In this document: one piece after another, positions 55,537 to 64,000 of the stretch
How positions within the stretch are numbered: position 1 is the first letter of the stretch
How the letters are laid out: every line of letters starts with the position of its first letter
Assembly (NCBI RefSeq): GCF_001514235.1
Contig: NZ_KQ948948.1
Span: forward strand, 33,057 to 97,056
Length of the DNA stretch: 64,000 nucleotides
Source of the DNA: Streptomyces caeruleatus
GTDB taxonomy: Bacteria; Actinomycetota; Actinomycetes; Streptomycetales; Streptomycetaceae
Reading direction: 5' to 3'
Translations under genes and position numbers: made by a program
The notes under the pieces: generated by a model
Databases searched by the model: none
What the model saw: only the letters and a program-made list of their open reading frames with translations
What the model was told of the DNA's origin: nothing

Positions 55537-57177
55537 ATGCAGGACGCGCGAGCGGGGCAGGCCGCCCGGCCCGAGGACCTCATCGATGTGGCCCGCCTGG
55601 TCACGGCGTACTACGCACTGCACCCCGACCCGGCCGAACCGGGTCAACGGGTGGCGTTCGGCACCTCGGGACACCGCGGCTCGTCCCTCGCGGCGGCGTT
55701 CAACGAGGACCACATCGCCGCCACCAGCCAGGCCATCTGCGAGTACCGCGCCGCCCAGGGCACCGACGGCCCCCTCTTCCTCGGCGCCGACACCCACGCC
55801 CTGTCGGAGCCCGCCCGGATCACGGCGCTGGAGGTCTTCGCGGCCAACGACGTGACCGTCCTCATCGACCAGGCCGACGGCTACACGCCCACCCCGGCCG
55901 TCTCGCACGCCATCCTCACCCACAACCGGAACCGCACGTCCGCTCTCGCCGACGGCGTGGTCGTCACCCCCTCGCACAACCCGCCCGCCGACGGCGGCTT
56001 CAAGTACAACCCGCCGAGCGGCGGCCCCGCCGGCTCCGAGGCGACCTCCTGGATCCAGGACCGCGCCAACGAGATCATCACCGGCGGCCTGAAGGACGTA
56101 CGCCGGATCCCGTACGCCCGCGCCCTGGCCGCGTCCGGCACGGGCCGCTACGACTTCCTCGGTACCTATGTGGCCGACCTGCCGAACGTGCTGGACCTGG
56201 CGGCGATCCGGACCGCCGGTGTGCGCATCGGCGCCGATCCGCTGGGCGGCGCCTCGGTCGCCTACTGGGGCCGGATCGCCGAACAACACCGCCTCGACCT
56301 CACGGTCGTGAACCCGCTGACCGACCCCACCTGGCGTTTCATGACGCTCGACTGGGACGGCAGGATCCGCATGGACTGCTCATCGCCGTACGCCATGGCC
56401 TCCCTCATCGAGCAACGCGACCGCTTCGACATCGCCACCGGCAACGACGCCGACGCCGACCGGCACGGCATCGTCACCCCGGACGCGGGCCTGATGAACC
56501 CCAACCACTATCTGGCCGTGGCGATCTCGTACCTCTTCTCGCACCGCGAGGAGTGGCCCGCGGGCGCCGGCATCGGCAAGACCCTGGTGTCGTCCAGCAT
56601 GATCGACCGGGTCGCCGCCGACGTCGGCCGAGAGCTGGTCGAAGTCCCCGTCGGCTTCAAGTGGTTCGTGGACGGCCTGTCCGACGGCACGCTCGGTTTC
56701 GGCGGCGAGGAGTCGGCCGGCGCGTCCTTCCTGCGCCGCGACGGCTCGGTGTGGACCACCGACAAGGACGGCATCATCCTGGCCCTGCTCGCCTCCGAGA
56801 TCACGGCGGTCACCGGCAAGACCCCCTCCCAGCACTACGCCGAGCTCACCGACCGCTTCGGCGCCCCCGCCTACGCGCGCGTCGACGCCCCGGCCTCCCG
56901 CGAGGAGAAGGCCCTGCTCGCCAAGCTGTCCCCGCGTCAGGTCACCGCCGACACCCTCGCCGGCGAGCCGGTCACCACGGTCCTCACCGAGGCGCCCGGC
57001 AACGGCGCCGCCCTCGGCGGCATCAAGGTGGCCACCGCCAACGCCTGGTTCGCGGCCCGCCCTTCGGGCACCGAGGACGTCTACAAGATCTACGGCGAGT
57101 CGTTCCTCGGCACCGACCATCTGCGCCAGGTCCAGGAGGAGGCCAGGTCCGTGGTGCTCGCGGCGCTCGGCGGCTGA
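55537..57177 (+). CDS. pgm: Phosphoglucomutase, alpha-D-glucose-specific
   Basis: A 546-residue alpha-phosphohexomutase interconverting glucose-1-phosphate and glucose-6-phosphate. The phosphoserine is Ser146 in TPSHNPP, the metal loop is DADADRHG (304-311), the sugar-binding loop is GFGGEESAGASF and the phosphate-binding loop is ARPSGTEDVYK. The start has GGAGGAGC upstream. Length and motifs match the bacterial Pgm family. It feeds glycogen, trehalose and cell-wall sugar synthesis. An inverted repeat downstream at 57213-57241 probably ends the transcript. Confidence 0.95.
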   Translation: MQDARAGQAARPEDLIDVARLVTAYYALHPDPAEPGQRVAFGTSGHRGSSLAAAFNEDHIAATSQAICEYRAAQGTDGPLFLGADTHALSEPARITALEVFAANDVTVLIDQADGYTPTPAVSHAILTHNRNRTSALADGVVVTPSHNPPADGGFKYNPPSGGPAGSEATSWIQDRANEIITGGLKDVRRIPYARALAASGTGRYDFLGTYVADLPNVLDLAAIRTAGVRIGADPLGGASVAYWGRIAEQHRLDLTVVNPLTDPTWRFMTLDWDGRIRMDCSSPYAMASLIEQRDRFDIATGNDADADRHGIVTPDAGLMNPNHYLAVAISYLFSHREEWPAGAGIGKTLVSSSMIDRVAADVGRELVEVPVGFKWFVDGLSDGTLGFGGEESAGASFLRRDGSVWTTDKDGIILALLASEITAVTGKTPSQHYAELTDRFGAPAYARVDAPASREEKALLAKLSPRQVTADTLAGEPVTTVLTEAPGNGAALGGIKVATANAWFAARPSGTEDVYKIYGESFLGTDHLRQVQEEARSVVLAALGG

Positions 57178-57212
57178 CGCCCCGTCCGAAACGAAACGTC
57201 GGAATCGTTGCC

Positions 57213-57241
57213 CGCCGGTGAGTCACGGGGCCGCACCGGCG
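57213..57241 (+). terminator. Probable pgm terminator
   Basis: CGCCGGTG and CACCGGCG form a perfect 8-bp stem with a 13-base loop, 36 bases after the pgm stop. It lies in the roughly 210-base gap between pgm and the convergent polyketide synthase gene. Confidence 0.5.
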
Positions 57242-57387
57242 GCCGTCCTCGCCGTCTCCCGTGCTGACGGAGATGACGGAGACACCTCGGCTTCGAAGAG
57301 GACCTGAGTCAGTGCGGCGACCCGGCCCGGCGGGGCCGCTCGGCCGTTCTCGGGGACGGGGGACGAGGGCACGGTGCCGGACCCGTC

Positions 57388-60300
57388 TCAGGCCGCAGCC
57401 GCGGCGGCCGTGGTGGTACCGGCGTACGGCAGGTGCCGTCGCAGTGCGCCCACGGTGTGGCGGATCTGGTCCGGGGTGTGGTCGCAGGTGACGAAGAACC
57501 GCAGTCGGGTCAGCTCCTCGGGGACGGCCGGGTGGAGGATCGGGTTGACGCTGATGCCCTGCCGGAACAGCGCCTCCGCCAACTGCAGGGTCCTCGCCGA
57601 GTCCCCGACGATGCACGGGACGATCGGCGAGTCGTGGCTAGCGCCGATGTCGACGCCGGCCCGGCGCGCCAGGCTCGCGAAGAGCGCCGAGTTCTCCCGC
57701 AGGCGTGTCAGGCGCCGCGGTTCGGCACGCATCGTGCGCAGCGCGGCCAGGGAGGCGGCGGCGTTGGCGGGAGTCATACCGGCGCTGTAGACGAACCCCG
57801 GGGCGGTGTACCTGAGGTACTCCACGACACTCCGGCCGGCCCCGATGTAACCGCCGCACCCGGCCAGCGCCTTGGACAGCGTGCCGCCCCACAGGTCGAC
57901 GGCCCGGCGGTCGACGTCGTGGTACTCACCGATACCGCGCCCGGTGGCGCCGATCACGCCGATGCTGTGCGCCTCGTCGACCATCAGAAGCGCGCCGTGC
58001 CGCTGCTTGACGTCGATGAGCGCGGGCAGGTCGGCGATGTCGCCGTCCATGCTGTACACGCCCTCGACGACGACGAGCACACGGCGGTACTGGTGCCGAA
58101 TCCGGGTGAGGAGGGCGTCCAGGGCGGCGGCGTCGTTGTACGGGAAGGGCCGTCGCGTGGCCCCGGAGAGCTTGCAGCCCTGGAGGATGCTGTCGTGGGC
58201 GAGTGAGTCGTGGACGATCAGGTCGTCCGGCCCTACGAGATGCCCGATGACGGTGACGTTGGTGGCGTGGCCGCTGGTCAGGGTGATCGCGTCCTCGGTA
58301 CCGAGGGTGTCGGCCAGTTCCCGCTCCAACTGGAGGTGAAGCGGACGGCTGCCGGACAGCAGCCGGCTGGCGGACGCGGACGTACCGCACCGTGCGACGG
58401 CCTCCGCCGCCGCCTCGGTTGTCCGGGGGTCGCCGGCCAGCCCCAGGTAGTTGAAGCCGGAGAAGGAGATCAGCTCACGGCCGTCCACGACGGTGGTGTC
58501 CGTCATGTCGCCCTCGTGCACGCGGAAGTACGGGTTCGGCAGGGCGAGCCGGTCGAGCAGGTTCATGCGCTCCTGGTGCGCGGCCACCTCGGGGAAGCGG
58601 TCGATGCGGGTCCGGTCCTGCGGGAGCCGGTCGGCCGGCGGCGGCGAGGAGTCGGCGGGGGCGGGCTCGGGGTGCCTTCGTGCCGGGTGCCTCGGTTCGG
58701 CGTGCCTGGGCTCGGGGACCGGGGGACCGGCCGGCCGGGGCAGCGGACTCAGCCCGGCCGACAGGCCGGGTGTCGCCTCCTCCCGCACCATCGCCGTGAC
58801 GCTGCCGACCGTGGGCCGGGCGCACCTCTCGTCGACCGTCAGGGACGGCCAGCGCCGTTTGAGCGACGTGAACAGGTCCGTCAGCATCAGCGAGTCGAAA
58901 CCGAGGTCGTCCACCAGCCGCTGACCGGCGTGCAGATCACTGGCGGGGAATGCGCTGATCCGGGCTATCTGCTCGAACACCGCGGCCTGCACTGCCGCCT
59001 CTGCCTCTATCTCTATCTCTGCCTCTGCCTCTGCCCCTGCCTCCGCCCCTGCATCGGCCTCGACCTCTGGCCCTGTTCCCGCCACTGCTTCGTCGGCGTG
59101 CTCGGCGTGCTCGGCGTGCTCGGCGTGCTCGGCGTGCTGGGCGTGCTGGGCGTGCTGGCCGGGTTCCGAGTGCGCCGCGGTCAGCGCCTCGCCGAGGCGG
59201 TCAAGGAGGGTCATCTGGTGCTGGATCAGGTCGAGAAGCTCGTGCATGGGGTGGTCCTTGGTCGGGGTGGGGGACGTCCGGGGGCGGGGCGCGTCGGCGG
59301 GGGTCGGCGGGGGCGTGGGGGTGGCCGGCGCGGAGGGGGTCTCGTGGGCCGCCGCTGTCGGCCGGTGCCCCCACCAGTAGGACTGCGTCTCCAGCCGGGC
59401 GATCGGCAGGTCCAGCAGTCGGCGGTCGGCCGGCTCGATCAGCTGTCGTACGTCCACGTCGACGCCCAGGACGGCGAGGCGCGCGAGGGCGGCCAGGTAG
59501 CCGCGCTGACCGTCCGGCGCGGGGTTGTCGACGGCGACGACGTGGACGTCGTCCTGCTCGGCGAGATTGCGGCGGACGGCGGAGAGGAGCGAGTTGCCGC
59601 CCGTCACCTGTACGAAGAGGCGGGCGCCCGCGTCGTAGGCGCTGCGGACGGCGTCGCTGAAGCGGACCGGCGCGGAGGCGTGACGCGACCACAGCCGGCG
59701 CAGCTCGTCGGGGTCGTCGCACACGGTCCCGCTCACGCAGGAGACCAGCGGCAGGCGGGGGTCGGTGAGCGGGCGTCCTTCGAGGTCGGCGCGCATGGCC
59801 TCGTCGCCGGCCGTCAGCCGCGGCGAGTGGAAGGCGCCTGAGACCTCGAGCGCCCTCGTGGCGACACCGGCCTCGGCGCAGAGTCGCCGTAGCGCGTCGA
59901 GGGCTTCCCTGGTGCCGCTGACCACCGTCTGCCGGGGCTCGTTGAAGCATGCGATCCACACGTCCCGGACGTCCTCGACCAGCCGTCGGCAGGTCTCCTC
60001 GTCCGTCTGCACGGCGAGCATCGCGCCGCGCGGCTCGCCCTCCGCGTCCCGCAGGACCGCGCCTCGCCGGGCCAGCAGGGCCACGGTCTCCTCGGCCGGG
60101 AGGACACCGGCCGTCGCCGCGGCCGCGAACTCACCCACGCTGTGGCCCAGTACGACATCCGGGCCGACACCGCAGGCCGCCAGCAGCCCGGTGGCGGCGA
60201 GCTGCACGGTGCCGAGCAGCGGCTGGCACACCTCGGTGGGGGCGAGGCGGCGCCTGAGGCCGGTGTCGTTCGCCGAGTCCGCCGCCGGCCCGTACAGCAG

Positions 60301-62196
60301 ATCGGCCGGGTCGACGCCGGTGTGCCGCCGCGCTTCGGCGCCGAGGGCGTCGACGGCGTCGCGGAAGTCGGGGTACCGGTCGTGGAGTTCCCGCATCATG
60401 CCGGGGCGCTGGCTGCCCTGGCCCGGATAGACGAAGGCGATCCGGCGGGCGGCGGGCCGCAGCGGAGCGTCCGCGGCGAAGGCACCGTCACCGAGGTCGC
60501 CCCGGGCCCCCTCGGCCAGCTGCCGGCGTGCTCTGCGCAGCCGTTCGGTGAACTCGGCCGTGTCACCGGCGACGATCGCCAGCCTGCTCGGCAGCGGCTC
60601 GCGCCCGGCCAAGGTGTGGGCCAGCGCCGCCATGGACGGCATGGGCCGGGAGCCCGGGTGCTCCAAATGGCCGAGGAGGTCGTCGATGTGCTCCCGAAGC
60701 AACTGCGGACTGCCGGCCGAGATCAGCGCGAGCTGGGGCTCGGCGTCCCGGACGGCGTCGACGCCACCTGTCCGAGGGGAGTACGAAGGCCGCCGGACGG
60801 AGGTCGAGACGGGCGCCTGCTGGAGGACCGCGTGCACGTTGGTGCCACCGAAACCGAAGGAACTGACGGCCGCGCAGACCGGTGCGGCCCCCTTCGACCG
60901 CGGCTGCGGCAGGGCCCGCGCGGTGTCGGCCACGCGCAGGCCGGCGGAGTCCAGTCCCAGGTCGGGATGGGGGATGACGTCGGGCTGCGGCACGACCGTG
61001 CGGTGGTGCACCACCAGCGCGGTCTTGATCAGGCCCGCGATGCCGGCCGCGGACAGCGAGTGCCCGATGAGGGCCTTGCCCGAGGAGAGGTAGCAGACGC
61101 CCGGGTCCCGGTCCCCGCCCTCGGTCCGCAGGCGGCGCAGCGCCTCCACCTCCGCGCGGTCGCCGACGCTGGTCCCCGTCCCGTGCGCCTCGATGAAGGA
61201 GGCCGCGTCCGGAGGCAGGCCCGCGTCGTCGAACGCGCCGCGCATGGCACGCAGCTGTCCGTCGGCGCTCGGCGTCAGCGGTCCCGCCGAGGCGCCGTCG
61301 TTGGCGGAGCCGATGCCCTTGATGACGGCGTAGACGCGGTTGCCGTCGACGAGCGCGTCCTGGAGCGGCCGGAGGATCACGGCGCCGGCCCCCTCGCCGA
61401 GCACGAAGCCGTCCGCCCTGGTGTCGAACGGACGGCACACCCCCGCGGCCGACAGCGCGCCCAGCCGGGAGAAACCGACCAGGCTGTCCGGCGTGAGACT
61501 CAGGTAGACCCCGCCGACGACCGCGGCCGCGCAGGTACCGCGACGCAGCTGCGCAACCGCGTGGTCGAGGGCCACCAGAGAGCTGGAGCACGCGGCGTCC
61601 ACGGTGAAGCTGGGGCCGCCGAGGCCGAAGTGCCGGCTCACGGCGGCGGGCGCCATGTTGAGCAGGACGCCCGGCATGGTGAAGGTGCCGATGGGCGGGA
61701 GATCCCGGGCGGCGCCGGCCTTGAGCGCCTTCAGGGCGTCGGTGTCGGCGGTCATGCCGAGGGATCCGTCGGCGAGTCCGAGGGCCCGGGCCCGCACGGT
61801 GGCGAGTTCCCGGTAGTCGGACACCGAGAGGCCGAAGAAGACGCCGGTGCGTTCCCGGTCGAAGCCGCCGCGGCCCAGCCCGGCGTCGTCGAGGGCCTCA
61901 CGGGTGACGTCGAGCGCCAGGCGGTGCTGCGGGTCCATGGCCTCGGCGCGACGCGGCGGCAGACCGTAGTGCCCGGCGGCGAAGCGGTCCACGTCCCGCA
62001 GGAAAGCGACCTGGTCCGTGTACGCGCTGTCGGGGGCCTGTGGGTCGCCGGGCCGGTGGAACGTGTCATGGTTCCAGCGGTCCTTCGGGACCGCGGTGAA
62101 CTGCCGTTCCCCACGGAGGAGGAGCTTCCAGTACGCCCTGAGGTCCGCGGCTCCGGGGAAGCGGCAGCCGAGTCCGACGATGGCGATGTCATTCAT
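57388..62196 (-). CDS. Type I PKS with C-terminal alpha-oxoamine synthase (KS-AT-ACP-AOS)
   Basis: A 1602-residue one-module synthase. The ketosynthase (1-460) has Cys203 in DAACSSSL, His338 in EAHGTGT and His379 in IGHSLSAAG. The acyltransferase (585-900) has Ser686 in GHSVGEF and GAFH (787-790), suggesting malonyl-CoA. The carrier has Ser1102 in LGFDSL. The PLP enzyme (about 1200-1600) has VDEAHSIG and Lys1442 in GTLSKALAG. No KR, DH, ER or thioesterase is present. It should extend an acyl starter once and release it by decarboxylative condensation with an amino acid, giving an alpha-aminoketone. The linkers are His/Glu/Ala repeats. Confidence 0.93.
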   Translation of the reverse strand: MNDIAIVGLGCRFPGAADLRAYWKLLLRGERQFTAVPKDRWNHDTFHRPGDPQAPDSAYTDQVAFLRDVDRFAAGHYGLPPRRAEAMDPQHRLALDVTREALDDAGLGRGGFDRERTGVFFGLSVSDYRELATVRARALGLADGSLGMTADTDALKALKAGAARDLPPIGTFTMPGVLLNMAPAAVSRHFGLGGPSFTVDAACSSSLVALDHAVAQLRRGTCAAAVVGGVYLSLTPDSLVGFSRLGALSAAGVCRPFDTRADGFVLGEGAGAVILRPLQDALVDGNRVYAVIKGIGSANDGASAGPLTPSADGQLRAMRGAFDDAGLPPDAASFIEAHGTGTSVGDRAEVEALRRLRTEGGDRDPGVCYLSSGKALIGHSLSAAGIAGLIKTALVVHHRTVVPQPDVIPHPDLGLDSAGLRVADTARALPQPRSKGAAPVCAAVSSFGFGGTNVHAVLQQAPVSTSVRRPSYSPRTGGVDAVRDAEPQLALISAGSPQLLREHIDDLLGHLEHPGSRPMPSMAALAHTLAGREPLPSRLAIVAGDTAEFTERLRRARRQLAEGARGDLGDGAFAADAPLRPAARRIAFVYPGQGSQRPGMMRELHDRYPDFRDAVDALGAEARRHTGVDPADLLYGPAADSANDTGLRRRLAPTEVCQPLLGTVQLAATGLLAACGVGPDVVLGHSVGEFAAAATAGVLPAEETVALLARRGAVLRDAEGEPRGAMLAVQTDEETCRRLVEDVRDVWIACFNEPRQTVVSGTREALDALRRLCAEAGVATRALEVSGAFHSPRLTAGDEAMRADLEGRPLTDPRLPLVSCVSGTVCDDPDELRRLWSRHASAPVRFSDAVRSAYDAGARLFVQVTGGNSLLSAVRRNLAEQDDVHVVAVDNPAPDGQRGYLAALARLAVLGVDVDVRQLIEPADRRLLDLPIARLETQSYWWGHRPTAAAHETPSAPATPTPPPTPADAPRPRTSPTPTKDHPMHELLDLIQHQMTLLDRLGEALTAAHSEPGQHAQHAQHAEHAEHAEHAEHADEAVAGTGPEVEADAGAEAGAEAEAEIEIEAEAAVQAAVFEQIARISAFPASDLHAGQRLVDDLGFDSLMLTDLFTSLKRRWPSLTVDERCARPTVGSVTAMVREEATPGLSAGLSPLPRPAGPPVPEPRHAEPRHPARRHPEPAPADSSPPPADRLPQDRTRIDRFPEVAAHQERMNLLDRLALPNPYFRVHEGDMTDTTVVDGRELISFSGFNYLGLAGDPRTTEAAAEAVARCGTSASASRLLSGSRPLHLQLERELADTLGTEDAITLTSGHATNVTVIGHLVGPDDLIVHDSLAHDSILQGCKLSGATRRPFPYNDAAALDALLTRIRHQYRRVLVVVEGVYSMDGDIADLPALIDVKQRHGALLMVDEAHSIGVIGATGRGIGEYHDVDRRAVDLWGGTLSKALAGCGGYIGAGRSVVEYLRYTAPGFVYSAGMTPANAAASLAALRTMRAEPRRLTRLRENSALFASLARRAGVDIGASHDSPIVPCIVGDSARTLQLAEALFRQGISVNPILHPAVPEELTRLRFFVTCDHTPDQIRHTVGALRRHLPYAGTTTAAAAAA
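59096..59158. repeat. 9-bp tandem repeat in PKS linker
   Basis: About seven head-to-tail copies of a GCGTGCTCG/GCGTGCTGG unit encode the QHA/EHA tripeptide repeats (residues about 1014-1034) between AT and ACP domains. Nearby, at about 58990-59050, Glu/Ala/Ile repeats (AEAEAEIEIEAEA) are coded by CTCTGC/CTCTAT-type repeats. Confidence 0.85.
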
Positions 62197-62316
62197 GGGG
62201 AACCTGTTCGGGTCTGCGGTGGGGGGTGGACTGCAACCGTCCCTCGTCGGGGACGAACGCCCCAGCCCCGGCTGTTCGTTACTTGACGCGGGGCGCGGCG
62301 GGGGTTACGGACGGGG

Positions 62317-62547
62317 TCACAGACCCAGGGCGATGGCCGTCCGGGTGAGCTCGGCGGTGCTGTTGATGTCGAGCTTGGCGCGGATACGACGGAGGTAGGC
62401 GTCGACCGTGTGCTTGGACAGTCCCATGAGCCGGGCCGCCTGGAGGTAGGTGCAGCCTCGGGCGATGTGCTGGAGCGTCTCCCTCTCGCGCGGGGCCAGC
62501 GCGGGGGCGGTGGCTTCGTCGTGCGGGGTGGTGATGGTGAAGCTCAT
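62317..62547 (-). CDS. Stand-alone LuxR-type HTH regulator
   Basis: A 76-residue protein consisting almost only of a LuxR/GerE helix-turn-helix: LAPRERETLQHIARGCTYLQ, then AARLMGLSKHTVDAYLRRIR and AKLDINSTAELTRTAIALG. The start MSFTITTPHDE at 62547 has AGAGG upstream; an in-frame ATG 30 bases earlier is less likely. It has no receiver or ligand domain. It lies 120 bases upstream of the polyketide synthase on the same strand and is the obvious candidate activator. Confidence 0.88.
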   Translation of the reverse strand: MSFTITTPHDEATAPALAPRERETLQHIARGCTYLQAARLMGLSKHTVDAYLRRIRAKLDINSTAELTRTAIALGL

Positions 62548-62710
62548 GGGGGTCCTCTGACAGATCGACTCGGTCATCTCCGCTCACATCACCGGAAGCG
62601 ATGGATGTCCGAAAGCTGCAATTTGTCCGTTTCCAATACCTTGGCCGGTGGACGTCATGGCGCTGTCCGTCGACTGTCACAGCCGCGTCACAGGGGCATC
62701 TCCGGGCCGG

Positions 62711-63214
62711 TCAGGGCCGTACGCGTCCCCCTGTGGCGCACGCGGCCGGCGCGGGGTGTCCCTGGGTGCGGGACAGCTCGCTCGCGCAGCGCTGTAAGGC
62801 CATTTCCAGGACCTCCGGCATGTTCAGGGTTCCGGTGCCGTCCGGCGGGACGAGCCAGCGCAGGGCGCCCCAGCGGCAGTGCGGGGCGGGAGTGGCGATC
62901 CAGGTGCCCGCGCCGAGCAGGCGTACGCCGGTGCCGATCCACACGGTCTGCGGCTCCGGGGGCAGCAGGAAGCCGACGGTGCGCCGTCTGGTGTCCAGGA
63001 GGCAGGGGCCGCGGTCGAGCAGGGGCAGCTCTTCCAGGAGGTCGGCGACGCGCAGCCCGAGTGCCTCCGGCACGATCAGTACGTCCCAGAACCGTCCGGC
63101 GGCCAGAAGCGCGACCCCGGTGCTGCCGTTCTGCCACTCCTGTTTGCAGGCGCCGGGATCCTCCGATGCCGCTGCCAGCCACTCCATTGACTTCGTCCAC
63201 TCCGTGAGTGCCAT
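62711..63214 (-). CDS. Conserved actinobacterial hypothetical protein (167 aa)
   Basis: A 167-residue soluble protein with GGGAGG before the ATG. Segments such as MALTEWTKSMEWLAAASEDP, LLAAGRFWDVLIVPEALGLR, VGFLLPPEPQTVWIGTGV and RWLVPPDGTGTL form a pattern I have seen in Streptomyces proteins that faintly resemble the N-terminal part of bifunctional primase-polymerases. No catalytic residues can be assigned. It lies upstream of the LuxR gene with a 163-base gap and may or may not be linked to the polyketide locus. Confidence 0.68.
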   Translation of the reverse strand: MALTEWTKSMEWLAAASEDPGACKQEWQNGSTGVALLAAGRFWDVLIVPEALGLRVADLLEELPLLDRGPCLLDTRRRTVGFLLPPEPQTVWIGTGVRLLGAGTWIATPAPHCRWGALRWLVPPDGTGTLNMPEVLEMALQRCASELSRTQGHPAPAACATGGRVRP

Positions 63215-63409
63215 GTAGAGCCTCCCTGTGGTGCGCCGACGACCGAGATGGAGGCCTCAGTGCACCGGCTGCCCGGTGTCCCGGCCATACGGCGGGGGCT
63301 CAATTCCCCGTATGGGGCGAGCGCCCGCGCGCCAAACCGGCAGATATATGCAGCGCGTGCGCCCCCGTGCTCCCTGTGTCCGCCCGCGCCCGCGTCCTGG
63401 GTGTTCAGG
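63215..63409. promoter_or_regulatory. Intergenic region with inverted repeat
   Basis: Upstream of the last gene, CCATACGG (about 63284-63291) and CCGTATGG (about 63306-63313) form a perfect 8-bp inverted repeat. It may be an operator for either flanking gene. Nothing else is seen. Confidence 0.4.
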
Positions 63410-64000
63410 GTGGTGCGCTGGTTTCAGACGTTTCACAGATCGTCGAGGGCGCGCCCCGTCGCGTCCCGTGGCACACCCGAGCCGGACCTCGGCGTGTCGT
63501 CCCGGCTGACCGCGGTGCGTACGGCCCTGGCCCGGATCGGCACCACGCTGGACGAGGACGCCACCTGCGCGGAGCTGACCAGGGAGGCCGCCGGGCAGAC
63601 GGGCGGCACGGCGGCGGTGCTGCGGTTCGGCGGTGAGGGCGGACCGGCGTACGAGGCCGTCCACGGCGACCCGGCGACACTGCCTCCCGTGCGGCGGCCC
63701 GGGAAGCGGCCGGCTCGGACGGGAAGGCGACCCCCTCCCCGGTGTCCGACGGCACGCGACCGGCGGTCTGCGTCCCCCTGGCCACCGACGGCCACTCCTA
63801 CGGCGTGCTGGTCTGCGCCCGGGGCCGCTCGCCGTTCGCCCAGCCGGAGGCAGAGCTGCTCGCCCTGCTCGCCGAACGCGCCGCCTCCCACATCCGGCAC
63901 GCCCGGGAGCACGACCGCGTCCGAGGCGTCGTCGGCAAGCTCCAGCGGGCGCTGCTAGGGCCTGTCCACCGGGCAGGCCCTGGCCGTCGCGCGTCCGGTG
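63410..64000 (+). pseudogene. GAF-domain gene, frameshifted and cut by window edge
   Basis: One frame from a GTG near 63410 reads SSRLTAVRTALARIGTTLDE, then AGQTGGTAAVLRFGGEGGPA. From about 63690 similarity passes to another frame: RPAVCVPLATDGHSYGVLVC, FAQPEAELLALLAERAASHI and VVGKLQRALL. Together these form a GAF sensor domain such as precedes SpoIIE/RsbU phosphatase domains. A one-base shift therefore seems to break it, unless the sequence has an error. After LQRALL the expected phosphatase start is not seen, and a hairpin (63957-63981) lies there. Confidence 0.5.
63957..63981. repeat. Inverted repeat at the right edge
   Basis: AGGGCCTG and CAGGCCCT are perfect inverted arms around a nine-base loop, just where GAF/phosphatase similarity ends. 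It could be a terminator, a mobile-element end or chance; the window stops 19 bases later. Confidence 0.35.

Noticed and set aside
60142..62286. Long plus-strand frame opposite the polyketide synthase
   Set aside because: The minus strand encodes intact KS and AT domains. The antisense frame shows only composition-driven openness.
63950..64000. Insertion sequence end
   Set aside because: Only one inverted repeat is visible and no transposase lies within the window, so the claim cannot be supported; it is kept only as a possibility.

Overview
The window is chromosomal DNA of an actinobacterium, almost certainly a Streptomyces. Supporting signs are the very high GC content, the frequent GTG/TTG starts, a complete conservon (cvnABCD), a rare TTA leucine codon in a secreted-enzyme gene, Streptomyces-type small protein families (DUF5709, an Rv1733c-like protein), short sulfur-type leader peptides, and a KS-AT-ACP-AOS polyketide synthase. 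No rRNA, tRNA, CRISPR array or intact insertion sequence is visible. Functions are read from motifs and remembered family patterns; no database search was run.

Layout, left to right. 0-7.5 kb: a SNF2-type helicase cut by the left edge, a small membrane protein, a frameshifted esterase remnant, two uncharacterised proteins, a PadR regulator divergent from an alpha/beta hydrolase, a methyltransferase and an MHYT membrane sensor. 7.5-12.7 kb: a conservon (sensor kinase-like, roadblock, DUF742, GTPase) with a short leader-like ORF directly before the GTPase gene, then an F420-type oxidoreductase divergent from a second roadblock protein. 12.7-24.6 kb: a DUF6397-like protein, TesB, a DUF3516-type helicase, a membrane metal-dependent hydrolase, a 15-bp repeat array, bL31 type B, a DUF5709 protein, a heterodimeric ABC exporter and a lipoprotein L,D-transpeptidase. 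24.6-31.7 kb: a secreted PNGase A-like protein, a DctA symporter, a MarR regulator divergent from an ABC exporter, MltG and a 21-bp repeat array. 31.7-36.5 kb: a sulfonate uptake operon (leader peptide, permease, ATPase, binding protein, flavin monooxygenase) and a YjbQ protein. 36.5-41.7 kb: a cell-wall-related patch with a large DUF1906 protein, an M15-like protein lacking its expected zinc ligands, a secreted peptidoglycan-binding protein and several decayed relatives. 41.9-45.4 kb: a multi-sensor SpoIIE phosphatase and an internally deleted sugar-binding lipoprotein. 45.4-52.9 kb: a redox/stress-type island (Rv1733c-like protein, MreB-like protein, two DksA/TraR zinc-finger proteins, a NarL-type two-component system, a fused SecDF, a DoxX-like protein). 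52.9-57.2 kb: an ArsR/MarR-like regulator, a streptogrisin-type protease, a methyltransferase and phosphoglucomutase. 57.4-64 kb: a single-protein polyketide synthase ending in an alpha-oxoamine synthase, a stand-alone LuxR protein, an unknown protein and a frameshifted GAF-domain gene at the right edge.

The clearest functional units are the conservon, which is a membrane-linked GTPase switch; the ssu operon, which imports organosulfur compounds and probably oxidises them, with a cysteine-containing leader ORF upstream; the two-component/DksA/SecDF island; and the PKS-AOS gene with its adjacent LuxR gene, which looks like a minimal locus for an alpha-aminoketone product. The least understood parts are the DUF1906/M15-like gene pair and the leader-like ORF in front of cvnD.
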